A stretch of DNA of 64,000 nucleotides from Desulfovibrio inopinatus DSM 10711 (GCF_000429305.1 NZ_AUBP01000012.1:62001-126000), one strand, 5' to 3'; positions 24,775-34,393 are shown, counted from the first letter of the stretch. Notes: a model not told the origin generated them from the sequence alone. A program made the numbers and translations.

Positions 24775-26202
24775 CTATTGCCCATCAATGCCGTGTTGTT
24801 TCATTTTGCGCCACAAAGTACTCCGCCCCCAGCCAAGTATATCTGCAGCCATGCCTCGCCGCCCCCCCGCCTGGATCAGGGCATCAAGAATCATACGGCG
24901 CTCCACATCATTCCAAGTCGTACTTTCACTTGAAGATTTGGCTTCTTTTCGCTCTGACTCAAAATGTCCAGATATCATCATCGGCGCCTCAGACGATTCA
25001 GTACAAATGGGTTCATACTGAGATTCAAGCAGATAGGCTGGTAAATGCGAAATGCGTATCCGTTCATTTCCGCAAATATTGACGGCATATTCAACAATAT
25101 TCCGTAACTCCCGGACATTTCCGGGGTATGGATAGCGCATCAGCAACTCTAACGCTTCGGGGGAAAATGCTTTGACCGCATTATTGAATTTTGCTTTGAA
25201 AAAATGAAGAAAATGATCAAGCAACAGCCGAACATCCTCTCCTCTTTCGCGAATAGGAGGCATATGCAAACGAACAACGTTCAACCGAAATAGCAAGTCC
25301 TGACGAAATCGCCCTTCGCGTACACAACGATCAAGATCGCGGTGTGTTGCCGCAACCACCCGAACATCAACGGGAACCCCTTTGGTACTCCCCAATGGAT
25401 AAATAATTTTATCATCAAGAAATGTGAGCAGTTTCACTTGCAAAGCCAAAGGCAAGTCCCCAATCTCGGTGAGAAACAATGTTCCATTTTGTGCCAATTT
25501 AAAACGTCCCGGCTTATTTTCCACGGCGCCGGTAAATGCACCTTTCGTATGGCCAAATAATTCGGACTCAAGCAAAGTCTCAGGAAGAGCTCCACAGTTC
25601 ACCTTAACAAACGGTCCCTTCGCTCGATTTGACGATTTATGAATGGCTTCTGCCAACAGATCTTTCCCCGTTCCTGTTTCACCGGTGATCAAGACCGATG
25701 AATCGGTCTGGGAGATGCCCGGCAAAATCTCAAAAATACGTTCCATTTGAGGGCTGTTTCCCACCATTTCTGCAAAAGTGAACGCTTGGTGTTTTTTGAC
25801 GTCCAATTCGGCAAAAAGACGCATGTCTTCAACAGCTTCGAGATACCCGACAAAACGGCCCTGGCTATCCCGGATAGGTGCAAAAGAGAGACGAACAGGA
25901 ATACGCTGACGATCTCGATTGATAATGTCGGCTTCAGTGACAAACGAACGGCGTTGCGGATTGACGTCTTGAAGAGGACAAGCATCCACACAATGATTTG
26001 ACCGAAAAACGTATCGGCAAGAAATACCGCACGCTTCTTGACGGGAATAGCCAGTCAGAGCCTCAGCAGCGCGGTTTAACCCGATAACCACACCCGTAAG
26101 GGATAAAAACGCCAAAGGAATGGGAACCTCATCCAAAAGCGGCATCAGATCTACAGGATTGGAAAACAACCCGTGGATCAAGGGGGAGGGTGATGCGTTC
26201 AC
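24775..26202 (-). CDS. PAS - sigma54-activator AAA+ - Fis regulator
   Basis: The start is GTG 26202, with GGGAG ten bases upstream, giving 475 residues; a TTG at 26256 is possible. A PAS domain (about 20-140) carries a Cys motif C-x3-C-x8-C-x3-C that may bind a metal or sense redox. The AAA+ domain has Walker A GETGTGKD, the sigma54-contact loop GAFTGA and an arginine-finger region (FRQDLLFRLNV). The Walker B block reads LFLTEIGD: the usual Asp is Thr (codon at 25468-25470). A Fis-type helix-turn-helix ends the protein (GGRRGMAADILGWGRSTLWRKMKQ). It is expected to drive the -24/-12 promoter at 24285-24301. Confidence 0.9.
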   Translation of the reverse strand: MNASPSPLIHGLFSNPVDLMPLLDEVPIPLAFLSLTGVVIGLNRAAEALTGYSRQEACGISCRYVFRSNHCVDACPLQDVNPQRRSFVTEADIINRDRQRIPVRLSFAPIRDSQGRFVGYLEAVEDMRLFAELDVKKHQAFTFAEMVGNSPQMERIFEILPGISQTDSSVLITGETGTGKDLLAEAIHKSSNRAKGPFVKVNCGALPETLLESELFGHTKGAFTGAVENKPGRFKLAQNGTLFLTEIGDLPLALQVKLLTFLDDKIIYPLGSTKGVPVDVRVVAATHRDLDRCVREGRFRQDLLFRLNVVRLHMPPIRERGEDVRLLLDHFLHFFKAKFNNAVKAFSPEALELLMRYPYPGNVRELRNIVEYAVNICGNERIRISHLPAYLLESQYEPICTESSEAPMMISGHFESERKEAKSSSESTTWNDVERRMILDALIQAGGRRGMAADILGWGRSTLWRKMKQHGIDGQ

Positions 26203-26604
26203 GATATTATATCTCCCGGCGATCTCATTCTCGGCCAATCTATCTGGCCGGGGCAAGCCCAGTGTACTGTTTCATATTGACGCAAAAAGAGTAATGCACC
26301 TTCGCAAAAAGACGAGGTACGATCAAGAAAATACCAATCATATTGCATCACTTAGAGGATCAACATTTTCGATCCTACCTTTTTCCAAAAAATGATGCCA
26401 ATGACAATTGGAATTTATGCGTTTTTCTTTGCCCGAACAGGAACTCCGTCTTGAACAAAAAAACGCACTTTTGAAACATCTTGGTAGCGCGGGGAAAATA
26501 AGGACTGGATAGCGAGAAGGGGAGGTCACCTCCCCTCATCTCTGATATGTCGCGATACGTCGAAAAGCGGTCTGTCGAGAGTGCTATTCCCGATCTATCA
26601 GAAT
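26203..26604. other. Gap between activator gene and fabZ
   Basis: These 402 bases hold the activator leader, the TGTTTCA half-site at 26268-26274 and a hairpin near the fabZ end. I see no further gene on either strand. Confidence 0.5.
26518..26536 (-). terminator. Short GC hairpin after fabZ
   Basis: Eight-base arms (26518-26525, 26529-26536) pair exactly around three bases. The minus-strand continuation is TTCTC, a weak tail. Confidence 0.45.
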
Positions 26605-27072
26605 TTAGTCCATGCTGGACCGATCAACGATGGCCGCAGTAAGCAATGCCGTAGCCGCAACTTCACCATCAACCGTCGCTTTCGCCGACATTTTCCAAAT
26701 ATTGCGTTTATGCTTTATATCGAAGCATTCGAGATCGAGACGATCCCCAGGGACCACCGGCCGTCGAAATTTAACCTTATCCATACCGGCAAAAAGAAAC
26801 GCTTTGTCGACCAGTGGCTCCGGACTTTGTTTCACGACAAGTACCGCGCCAGACTGAGCAAGCGCTTCCAAAATGAGCACGCCCGGCATGACGGGGAGTC
26901 CCGGAAAATGTCCCTGAAAAAAGGGCTCATTGATGGTCACATTCTTATATGCCCGGAGCGATTCGCCTGGCGTATAGTCAACAATTCTATCGACGAGCAA
27001 AAAGGGATAACGGTGAGGAATAAGGGTGAGAATCTCTTTCGCATTAATCATACGGCTTGTATCAACAGTCAT
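26605..27072 (-). CDS. fabZ: 3-hydroxyacyl-ACP dehydratase FabZ
   Basis: ATG 27072 has AAGGAAA 8 bases before it, giving 155 residues. The hot-dog fold signature GHFPGLPVMPGVLILEALAQ holds the catalytic His and Glu. FabZ dehydrates 3-hydroxyacyl-ACP in fatty acid synthesis. The IPHRYPFLLVDRI block is also typical. In many Gram-negatives fabZ belongs to the skp-lpxD-fabZ-lpxA cluster; here no lpxD lies between skp and fabZ, and a strong terminator separates them. Confidence 0.93.
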   Translation of the reverse strand: MTVDTSRMINAKEILTLIPHRYPFLLVDRIVDYTPGESLRAYKNVTINEPFFQGHFPGLPVMPGVLILEALAQSGAVLVVKQSPEPLVDKAFLFAGMDKVKFRRPVVPGDRLDLECFDIKHKRNIWKMSAKATVDGEVAATALLTAAIVDRSSMD

Positions 27073-27141
27073 GTGTATTTCCTTGTACCGACGCGACATG
27101 TCCGCTACGGGAAATCGCGGCGTCGAACGGCGCTGAGGTCG

Positions 27142-27180
27142 AAAAAACCGGCCGGACCGCTCTTCAGAGCGTCCGGCCGG
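27142..27180 (-). terminator. Rho-independent terminator after skp
   Basis: On the minus strand an imperfect GC-rich hairpin (27148-27180; 10-bp and 5-bp stem segments around one bulge) is followed by TTTTTT (27147-27142). It lies between skp and fabZ. Confidence 0.88.
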
Positions 27181-27227
27181 CAGGATAAAGCGAAAAAATG
27201 CGTTGGAGCCGAACCCGGCGTACCGAC

Positions 27228-27728
27228 TTATCTGTCAACTAACTTGATGACCTTGTCGGTGATATCCAACTCACTTTTATAATAGGGGACGCTCCGGGCT
27301 TCCAGGATAAGATCAAACCCTTTCTGCCGGGCATAATCGTCAACGGCCTTCTGCATCTTCGCAACAATAGGATCAAGCAACCGCTTTTGTTCAGCCTGGA
27401 ATTCCTGTTGGAACGCATTGCGTGCATTCATAAACTGCTGCAACTGAGACTCAAATTGAGTTGCTTTTTCACGTTTGGCTTTGTCGCTCAAGATACCGGA
27501 TTTAGACAATTCTTCACGCAACGTTTTCAGTCGGCTCTCTTGAGCTGAGAGTTGTTTTTCTCTGGATTGAAACTTGCGTTTGAGTTGGCTCATCGCTGAC
27601 TTGCCAAGACGGGTTTTAACCAAAGCATCGTCGAGGTTGATGACACCGACTTTAGACTGAGCCATAGATGGAACAACAGAAACAGCCATAAAAAATGCAG
27701 TCAACAACACGACGGTTAACTTTCGCAT
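27228..27728 (-). CDS. skp: Periplasmic chaperone Skp/OmpH
   Basis: AAGGAG precedes ATG 27728. The signal peptide MRKLTVVLLTAFFMAVSVVPSMA is followed by VGVINLDDALVKTRLGKSAMSQL, then a long charged coiled coil (about 40-120) and a C-terminal DLILEARSVPYYKSELDITDKVIKL. This is the Skp layout; the trimer holds unfolded outer membrane proteins in the periplasm. The 166-residue length is typical. It follows bamA by about 100 bases on the same strand, in line with their shared role. Confidence 0.92.
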   Translation of the reverse strand: MRKLTVVLLTAFFMAVSVVPSMAQSKVGVINLDDALVKTRLGKSAMSQLKRKFQSREKQLSAQESRLKTLREELSKSGILSDKAKREKATQFESQLQQFMNARNAFQQEFQAEQKRLLDPIVAKMQKAVDDYARQKGFDLILEARSVPYYKSELDITDKVIKLVDR

Positions 27729-27826
27729 ATATTCTCCTTCATACTGGTTTGGTCGCGGGCCAATTATTATATCTGGCCCGCATCTCACGTTTTACTGACC
27801 TTGTAAAGGCCATGTGCATATTTCTC

Positions 27827-30487
27827 TTAAAAAGATTGTCCGACGGTGAATCCGATCTGGTGTGGTTCCATATTATGCCGATCAGCATCGAGGCCGTAGC
27901 CATATTCGACACGGAAGAGGCCCATGGGCGAGTACCAACGCAAGCCCACACCGACACCTTTGTAGAGATCGAAACCATCATTGTCGTCCCAGGCGCTGCC
28001 CATGTCAAAGAACGTTACGCCCTGAACACCGTGTGTCTTACTGATATTAAAAATCCATTCAAAGTTCGTATAAAACTCTCGCGTGCCACCAATACGTTCA
28101 CCGGTCCACGGGTCACGCGGTGAGATTTTATCAGCCTCATATCCGCGGACGGTCTTGATGCCCCCAAGATAAAAGCGCTCATAGACAGGAATCGAACCGC
28201 TCGTGTTATCAAAGATAGCAGCAGCATGCCCTTTCCAGTGGAACACCGAATCCCAGAACAGCGGGTAGAAGAAGTTCGACGTAAATCCCGGTTTGATGAA
28301 CGCATCATCCCCACCCAGAACACCACCGGCAAACTGGAAGGACAGTTCGTTGATGGTCCCCTTTGTCGGCTTTGTGGCACTATCCGTGGTGTCACGTGTC
28401 GCGGCAAGGTAAAGCGAGCTACTCCAATGTTCACCGCTGGATTCAACGATGACGGATGAGGCGTAGGGATTGGTGTCGTAGATATTGTACCAATCGAGTC
28501 GATACACCAAGTCGAGCATGGTGTATTCACCCACGGGGTACGCGAAGCGCAAGGCACCACCAACGGTGTCCTTCTTGTAGTCATCGAACTTCCGATAGTG
28601 GTTGTAGAGATCAAGTCCTACCGTCAAGTCCGAATCATACAGACGCGGGTTGGTAAAATTGAACTGGAAGCGTTGTGTCCGGCCGCTGAACATTCCGCCG
28701 AAACGTGCGGAATAGCCTTTTCCAAACAAGTTGCGCTCGGTGATGGTACCACCGACAAAGACACTGTCCGAGGTGGAGTAACCGGCACCGACCGCAATCG
28801 ATCCGGTATTTTTATCCTTCACCTTGACGAGCATATCCACTTCGGCTGGATTATCCGTCGGAACCGGTTCAATATCAATCTTTTCAAAGAAGTCGAGTTT
28901 TTCGAGACGCTCATTGGAACGACGCAGCTTGGAGCCGCTAAACATCTGACCGTCGGCGAGCTTAAGCTCACGTCGAATGACGTTGTCACGCGTCTTTTCA
29001 TTGCCCTCAATAAGCACGCGCCGAATATAGACCTTACGTCCCTTGTCAATGACATAGGTGATGTTAATCTTTTTCTCGGCTTCGTTTTTCTCCAACTCCA
29101 CATCGATGTCGGCAAAAGCATAGCCGTAATCAGCGTACAGTTCGGTCAACATATTGATGTCGTCCCGCAAAACGGAACGATCGAAAAAGGATCCATCGTC
29201 GGAGAGTTCATCGAAATGAATGTACTCCATGAAGGCCTTGTCTTCTTCGAGCAAATCACCGCGAAACGCCACCGAACCAACGCGATACCGTTCTCCTTCT
29301 TGAACAGGGAACGTAATATGAATGCCATCGTCGGCAATATCCACTCGCGGTTGGCCAACGCGGGCATCAACAAAACCGCGGTTTGCGTAATAGGCTTCAA
29401 TCGCCGCGGCGTCCCGTTCGAGTAATTCTTCTTTAAGCACCCCCGTGCCCAAAATCCACGAGAGGAAATCACGTTCGGATAACGAAAGCTCGCTTTTCAG
29501 ATCATCGGGGTCAATCTGCTTGGCACCTTCGATGGTGATGTTCGTAATATAGAGCTTCTTGGCATCGCGAACCACGATGTTGAGACGCGCCCGGCGTGCG
29601 TCGGCTGCTTCCAGCTCGTACGTGACGTCAACTTTGTAGTAGCCTTCTTTACGGTAGAGGTCGCGAATCTTATTCAGATCGTCGGCCAGCACGTCGAGGT
29701 TAAGTACCGAGCCCGTTTTCGTGTTCATGACCTCCAGAATATCGTCTTTATCGATATCTCCGGCGCCAATCACACTAATGGCCTGAATGCGCGGCTTTTC
29801 GCTCACCACAAAGATAAGTTTGGTTCCGCCGGCAATATCTTCGGTGCGAACCTGGACGTCATCAAAATATCCAAGTTTGTATAGTCGCTTGAGATCATCA
29901 TTCACTTGGCGGGGATCGTATCGATCTCCTACCTGACTTTTGATCTTGAGGAGCACGACGTCTTTGTCCAAAATATCGTTGCCTTCAACGTCAATCTCGA
30001 CAATGCGCCCACCGGGTAAAGCCATTGCAGCAATGGTGTCGGCGGCCTCGGCTACAGCCGGTTGAAGATTGATCAATCCTTTTTTTGTGACAACGATCGG
30101 AACGGCTTTGCCGGAAGAAAGCTTCAATACCTCGGCATCAAGGCTGATGGACTCCCCCACCTGGTTGAAGCTGCCATATACAGCCATTCCAGCACCGGCG
30201 CTTCGAGCTGCCTTACTCGCTTGGTTTTGGCTCAATGCTTTGCTTGTCCCGTTTGGAGCGTTTGCGGCCACAACCACACTCACTCCATTGCTCCGCAATT
30301 GATCGGCCAAAAGGGCCGGCAGACTCTTTGCGATAGCAGATGTTTTACCGGGAGCATTCACGGCAAAAGGCAGGATGACCACCTTTGTCGGTGCTTCATC
30401 CTGCGCGCTCACAGGGTTGGAATGCAAGGCGACAATCATCGCCAGAAAAAAACATACCAAAACAGAAAGGACGTTAGGCCTGCCCAT
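27827..30487 (-). CDS. bamA: Outer membrane assembly factor BamA with extra N-terminal TolB-like domain
   Basis: GGAG precedes ATG 30487, giving 886 residues with a signal peptide ending PVSA. Residues about 30-165 form an extra domain like the N-terminal domain of TolB (VVILPFAVNAPGK...LADQLRSNGVSVV...GAGMAVYGSFNQVGESISLDAEV). Five POTRA domains follow (from GGRIVEIDVEGN, about 165-540), then a 16-stranded beta-barrel with the conserved VRGYE motif and C-terminal Phe. BamA inserts beta-barrel proteins in the outer membrane. Its start overlaps the lolD stop by 14 bases, so translation is coupled. Confidence 0.93.
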   Translation of the reverse strand: MGRPNVLSVLVCFFLAMIVALHSNPVSAQDEAPTKVVILPFAVNAPGKTSAIAKSLPALLADQLRSNGVSVVVAANAPNGTSKALSQNQASKAARSAGAGMAVYGSFNQVGESISLDAEVLKLSSGKAVPIVVTKKGLINLQPAVAEAADTIAAMALPGGRIVEIDVEGNDILDKDVVLLKIKSQVGDRYDPRQVNDDLKRLYKLGYFDDVQVRTEDIAGGTKLIFVVSEKPRIQAISVIGAGDIDKDDILEVMNTKTGSVLNLDVLADDLNKIRDLYRKEGYYKVDVTYELEAADARRARLNIVVRDAKKLYITNITIEGAKQIDPDDLKSELSLSERDFLSWILGTGVLKEELLERDAAAIEAYYANRGFVDARVGQPRVDIADDGIHITFPVQEGERYRVGSVAFRGDLLEEDKAFMEYIHFDELSDDGSFFDRSVLRDDINMLTELYADYGYAFADIDVELEKNEAEKKINITYVIDKGRKVYIRRVLIEGNEKTRDNVIRRELKLADGQMFSGSKLRRSNERLEKLDFFEKIDIEPVPTDNPAEVDMLVKVKDKNTGSIAVGAGYSTSDSVFVGGTITERNLFGKGYSARFGGMFSGRTQRFQFNFTNPRLYDSDLTVGLDLYNHYRKFDDYKKDTVGGALRFAYPVGEYTMLDLVYRLDWYNIYDTNPYASSVIVESSGEHWSSSLYLAATRDTTDSATKPTKGTINELSFQFAGGVLGGDDAFIKPGFTSNFFYPLFWDSVFHWKGHAAAIFDNTSGSIPVYERFYLGGIKTVRGYEADKISPRDPWTGERIGGTREFYTNFEWIFNISKTHGVQGVTFFDMGSAWDDNDGFDLYKGVGVGLRWYSPMGLFRVEYGYGLDADRHNMEPHQIGFTVGQSF

Positions 30488-31160
30488 AGAGTTCTCCGCC
30501 GTGTAGTTCCAACTGTTTTCCCATCCGATGGGCCAGTTGCAGATTATGAGTGACCACCACAAGTGTCGTGCCCAAGTCTTCATTCAGACCGGCAAGCAGC
30601 TCGCCTGCAGCCTCACCCGTTTTTTCATCAAGATTCCCTGTAGGTTCATCGGCAAGAAGAACCCGCGGGTGCAGCAAAACGGCTCTGGCAATGGCAGCAC
30701 GTTGTCGCTCGCCACCGGAAAGCGTTGTTACCTTGTGATCGAGCCGATGTCCAAGCCCAACCAAGCCGAGGGCTGTGGTTGCCGATTCCAAAGCAACCTC
30801 ACGATGTTCCCCGGCAATGAGCGCAGGCATGGCAACATTTTCCCGCGCGGTAAATTCAGGCAACAAATGATGAAATTGAAAAACAAACCCGATTTCCCGA
30901 TTCCGAACAGCTGCAATTTTCCGTGGTCCCAACCGAGCCAGATCCCGCCCCCCAAAAAGCACACTTCCGGATGTCGGAACATCCAGCCCACCCAAAAGGT
31001 GGAGCAAAGTTGATTTCCCCGATCCCGAAGCCCCCAAAATCGCAAGGGAGGATCCGGCATGGATGTTCAGATTGACGTTTTTCAACACATCAATGGTTTC
31101 ATTGGGACCGATAAATTGTTTTGTTACGGCCGACAATTCGTACACAAAGGGATTATTCAT
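30474..31160 (-). CDS. lolD: Lipoprotein-releasing ABC transporter ATPase LolD
   Basis: The 228-residue protein shows Walker A GASGSGKST, the Q-loop VFQFHHLLPEF, signature LSGGERQR and Walker B VLLADEP. With its membrane partner it powers release of lipoproteins from the inner membrane to LolA. ATG 31160 overlaps the end of the permease gene by 8 bases. A longer frame upstream would lie inside the permease gene and is not used. Confidence 0.93.
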   Translation of the reverse strand: MNNPFVYELSAVTKQFIGPNETIDVLKNVNLNIHAGSSLAILGASGSGKSTLLHLLGGLDVPTSGSVLFGGRDLARLGPRKIAAVRNREIGFVFQFHHLLPEFTARENVAMPALIAGEHREVALESATTALGLVGLGHRLDHKVTTLSGGERQRAAIARAVLLHPRVLLADEPTGNLDEKTGEAAGELLAGLNEDLGTTLVVVTHNLQLAHRMGKQLELHGGELYGQA

Positions 31161-32382
31161 GCCGTAACGCATCCGCCGGTTTGAGGCTTGCGGCCTGACG
31201 GGCCGGATATATAGTGGCGACAAAGCAGATAACAAGAGCCACAATGCCGACAAGAGCCAAATCAGACGCTTCAAGCCGAATGGGCAGATGATCCATGGGA
31301 TAAACGTCGGGCGGCAGCTTGATGAATTGATATTTCTTCAACAACAAGCTGACCGGGACTCCGACAAGGAAGCCAAGAAGCGTTCCAGTGATACCGATGA
31401 TAGCCCCCTGCACCATAAAAATGCGGCGGATACTCGACCGGGTACACCCCATGGACATAAGAATGGCGATGTCTTTCGTCTTTTCCATAACGAGCATGAC
31501 AAGCGCCGTGACAATGCTGAAGGAGGCCACGAGAACAATGAGTAGCAAAATGACGAACATGGCCGTTTTTTCGAGTTTCAGCGCAGCGAATAAGTTGGCG
31601 TTCATTTCCATCCAGTTGCGAACCCGATGAGGGTATCCGCCAAGCGCTCCCAGCACGGCCTGGGCGATGTCGTCGGCAGCATACACATCGTTTACGCGAA
31701 TATCCAGTCCTGTCACCAGATCCTGCTGGAAGCCCCAGAGGTTTTGAGCCGCGGGGATATCGACATAGGCCAGAGATGAATCGTATTCGAACATGCCGGA
31801 CCGAAACATACCGACAACTTTGAAAATCTTTACCGATGGTGTAAATCCGGCAGCGCTCATTCTCCCTGTCGGTGACATGAGGCTGACCGTATCGCCAACA
31901 ATAACTCCCATACGGTCGGCCAACTCTTTGCCTAAAATAATACCGGGTAATCCTTCCGGACGCACCAGGTCGGAGAGCTGCCCCGCAACCATGTCGCGTT
32001 CGAGATTCAAGACCTTTTTGGCTTTTTGAGGATCAATCCCCCGCAAAACCACGCCTTTATACCCGCCATTTCCCCGGAGCATCGCTTCGGAATAGACAAA
32101 TGGCATAACCCCGGTAACACCGGGGACTTTGGCGGCAATCGCTGCTTTTTCATGGTAATCGTGCATCGTAATACCAGCATCGAAAACCATGACGTGTGAG
32201 CTATACCCGAGCATTTTGTCTCGCAAATCCGTGGTAAACCCGCTCATTACTGCCAAAACGATAATGAGCGCGGCCACCCCCAGACCGACTCCCAAAATGG
32301 AGAACATGGAGATGACCGAAATGAACGCTTCCTTCCGTTTGGCGAATAGGTAGCGTAGCGCGACAAAAAACTCGAATCTCAT
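31153..32382 (-). CDS. Lipoprotein-releasing ABC transporter permease LolC/LolE
   Basis: The 409-residue protein begins MRFEFFVALRYLFAKRKEAFISVISMFSILGVGLGVAALI, the usual LolC/E start with the first membrane span. A large periplasmic domain follows and the C-terminal FtsX-type region has three spans ending with PARQAASLKPADALRHE. Only one permease gene is present, so the complex probably uses a LolF-type homodimer. The start codon overlaps the lysS stop (ATGA), which couples the two genes. Confidence 0.92.
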   Translation of the reverse strand: MRFEFFVALRYLFAKRKEAFISVISMFSILGVGLGVAALIIVLAVMSGFTTDLRDKMLGYSSHVMVFDAGITMHDYHEKAAIAAKVPGVTGVMPFVYSEAMLRGNGGYKGVVLRGIDPQKAKKVLNLERDMVAGQLSDLVRPEGLPGIILGKELADRMGVIVGDTVSLMSPTGRMSAAGFTPSVKIFKVVGMFRSGMFEYDSSLAYVDIPAAQNLWGFQQDLVTGLDIRVNDVYAADDIAQAVLGALGGYPHRVRNWMEMNANLFAALKLEKTAMFVILLLIVLVASFSIVTALVMLVMEKTKDIAILMSMGCTRSSIRRIFMVQGAIIGITGTLLGFLVGVPVSLLLKKYQFIKLPPDVYPMDHLPIRLEASDLALVGIVALVICFVATIYPARQAASLKPADALRHE

Positions 32383-34001
32383 GCTGAAGAGGGGCCCGCC
32401 TCAAGCCTAAGTAAGGGGAACAGGATGACTTCGCGAATCGATGGCGAGTCAGTCAGCAGCATGACAAGTCGGTCAATCCCGATACCTTGCCCGGCAGCTG
32501 GTGGCATGCCGTATTCCAACGCGCGGACATAGTCTTCGTCCATGCGATGCGCTTCGTCGTCACCGGCTTCTTTTTCCTTCACTTGTTCTTCGAAACGAAG
32601 CCGTTGGTCCACGGGATCATTAAGCTCGGAAAAAGCGTTCGCCATTTCGCGACCACAAATAAACAGTTCGAACCGATCCGTGACATCCGGATTCTGGTCA
32701 TTGCGTCGGGAAAGCGGCGAAATGTCCGTCGGATAACTGTAAATAAAATGTGGTTGAATGAGTTTCGGTTCAACGAACAGGTCGAACAGCTTGGCCTGCA
32801 CTTTACCGAGTCGGTCCCCTTTGAGGACCTTCTCACCATGCTTTTTCACGTAATCGCTAGCCGCCTCGAAATCATTGTAGAGTTCGGGAGTAAGGCCGCC
32901 GACTTTTTCCAGGGATTCATGGAACGTCAGTCGTGTCCAGGCACCTTTAGCCAAATTGATGGCCTGTCCCTGGTACTCGATAGTTGTATCTCCACACACG
33001 GCTTGAGCCAGTCCGGAAAACAACTCTTCCGTCAGGTCCATGAGATTATCCATGGTCGCATAGGCCCAGTAAAATTCACACATGGTGAATTCCGGGTTAT
33101 GTTGCGTCGAAATGCCTTCATTGCGAAAATTGCGCCCGATCTCATAGACACGCTCAAACCCGCCAACGAGCAAACGCTTCAGGTAAAGCTCAGGGGCAAT
33201 GCGCATATAGAGTTTCATGTCCAACGCATTGTGGTGCGTCTCGAATGGTTTCGCCGTTGCACCACCAGGAATGGCCTGCATAAGCGGCGTCTCCACTTCC
33301 ATGAATCCGCGATCATTAAAAAACCGGCGCATTTCACTGATAATCTTCGTCCGCTTGGCAAAGATCTCCGATGTTCTCGGCGTCACAATCAGATCGACAT
33401 ATCGCTGACGATACCGGGTTTCGACATCTTTGAGCCCATGATATTTTTCCGGCAGGGGTCGCATGGACTTGGTGAGCAACATGACTTCGCAACACCGCAG
33501 TGTCAGCTCACCGGTTTTTGTACGAAACAATGTTCCGGCAACACCAACAATATCGCCGATATCAAGCTTTTTGAACGAATTGTAGATGTCCGCTCCAAGG
33601 TCTTCCTTGGAGGCAAAACATTGCATTTGACCGGATCGGTCACGTACGTGAAAGAACAGGACCTTTCCAAAGGACCGCTGAGACATGATTCGGCCGGCAA
33701 GTCTGAAGGAAACATCTTGCGCAGCAAGTTGTTCTTCGTCAGCATCACCATACTCATCAAGAATCGTCTTGACGTCCGTGTCCTTTTGGAACGTATTGGG
33801 ATACAAATCCACACCGGTATCGAGGAGTTGGCATGCTTTGGCCACACGGTTTTTGAAGACTTCGTTCAATTCACCGTTACGGTCCAGACTTTCCAACAGC
33901 GGATAAAACCGCTCCACATGCTCGGACTTGACCGGCAGTTTGTATTGCTTTTTTTTCTTTGGGCTATCTTGGGTCAACGCGCTCTGCTCCGCTTCATACA
34001 T
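32379..34001 (-). CDS. lysS: Lysyl-tRNA synthetase (class II)
   Basis: The 540-residue protein has an OB-fold anticodon-binding domain (about 80-190; VSFRLAGRIMSQRSFGKVLFFHVRD) and a class II catalytic domain with motif 2 (FERVYEIGRNFRNEGIS) and motif 3 (GIGIDRLVMLLTDSPSIREVILFP). It charges tRNA-Lys. The start MYEAEQSALTQ at 34001 has only a weak ribosome binding site; further upstream codons are not protein-like. It heads an overlapping lysS-lolC/E-lolD-bamA string. Confidence 0.95.
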   Translation of the reverse strand: MYEAEQSALTQDSPKKKKQYKLPVKSEHVERFYPLLESLDRNGELNEVFKNRVAKACQLLDTGVDLYPNTFQKDTDVKTILDEYGDADEEQLAAQDVSFRLAGRIMSQRSFGKVLFFHVRDRSGQMQCFASKEDLGADIYNSFKKLDIGDIVGVAGTLFRTKTGELTLRCCEVMLLTKSMRPLPEKYHGLKDVETRYRQRYVDLIVTPRTSEIFAKRTKIISEMRRFFNDRGFMEVETPLMQAIPGGATAKPFETHHNALDMKLYMRIAPELYLKRLLVGGFERVYEIGRNFRNEGISTQHNPEFTMCEFYWAYATMDNLMDLTEELFSGLAQAVCGDTTIEYQGQAINLAKGAWTRLTFHESLEKVGGLTPELYNDFEAASDYVKKHGEKVLKGDRLGKVQAKLFDLFVEPKLIQPHFIYSYPTDISPLSRRNDQNPDVTDRFELFICGREMANAFSELNDPVDQRLRFEEQVKEKEAGDDEAHRMDEDYVRALEYGMPPAAGQGIGIDRLVMLLTDSPSIREVILFPLLRLEAGPSSA

Positions 34002-34215
34002 ATTCTTGTAAAGTCGAAAGTGCCTACGAGAATTTAAAGACCGCGTCAAGAAAGCCCGCAATCTGTCAACGAGTCTTGTCTGAATTTTACAAGACCAAGA
34101 CACTTTCCATTGGTTTGACCCCCCTCTTCTGCTCCTCCCAAGCGAACAAGGCAAGCCTGTTTGCCCATCAATTTTCGCGAAAAAAAACTTTTTTTAACTT
34201 TTTTTATTTTTTTTG

Positions 34216-34245
34216 TTGACAGAACCCCCACCTTACCCCTAATAG
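34216..34245 (+). promoter_or_regulatory. Promoter of tRNA-Asn
   Basis: TTGACA (34216-34221) is followed after 18 bases by TAATAG (34240-34245). The tRNA begins 33 bases downstream, a normal distance. Confidence 0.7.
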
Positions 34246-34277
34246 CTTTTTTCGCGCTGACGGCGCAAGCCACACAA

Positions 34278-34353
34278 TCCCTGGTAGCTCAATCGGCAGA
34301 GCGGGTGGCTGTTAACCACTAGGTTGGCGGTTCGAGTCCGTCCCGGGGAGCCA
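34278..34353 (+). tRNA. tRNA-Asn (anticodon GTT)
   Basis: The 76-base cloverleaf has acceptor arms TCCCTGG and CCGGGGA, D-loop AATCGGCAGA, anticodon loop CTGTTAA with GTT, T-loop TTCGAGT and an encoded CCA end. A terminator follows at once. Confidence 0.97.
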
Positions 34354-34361
34354 GAAGAATC

Positions 34362-34393
34362 AAGGGTCCAGTTGAAAAACTGGACCCTTTTTT
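34362..34393 (+). terminator. Rho-independent terminator after tRNA-Asn
   Basis: Ten-base arms (34362-34371, 34380-34389) are followed by a run of six T. Confidence 0.93.

Noticed and set aside
28598-29425. 275-codon open frame on the plus strand
   Set aside because: It is antisense to the POTRA region of bamA and shows no protein family features.
32487-34037. 516-codon open frame on the plus strand
   Set aside because: It lies entirely antisense to lysS, whose motifs are unmistakable. The translation is Phe/His-rich without any recognisable domain.
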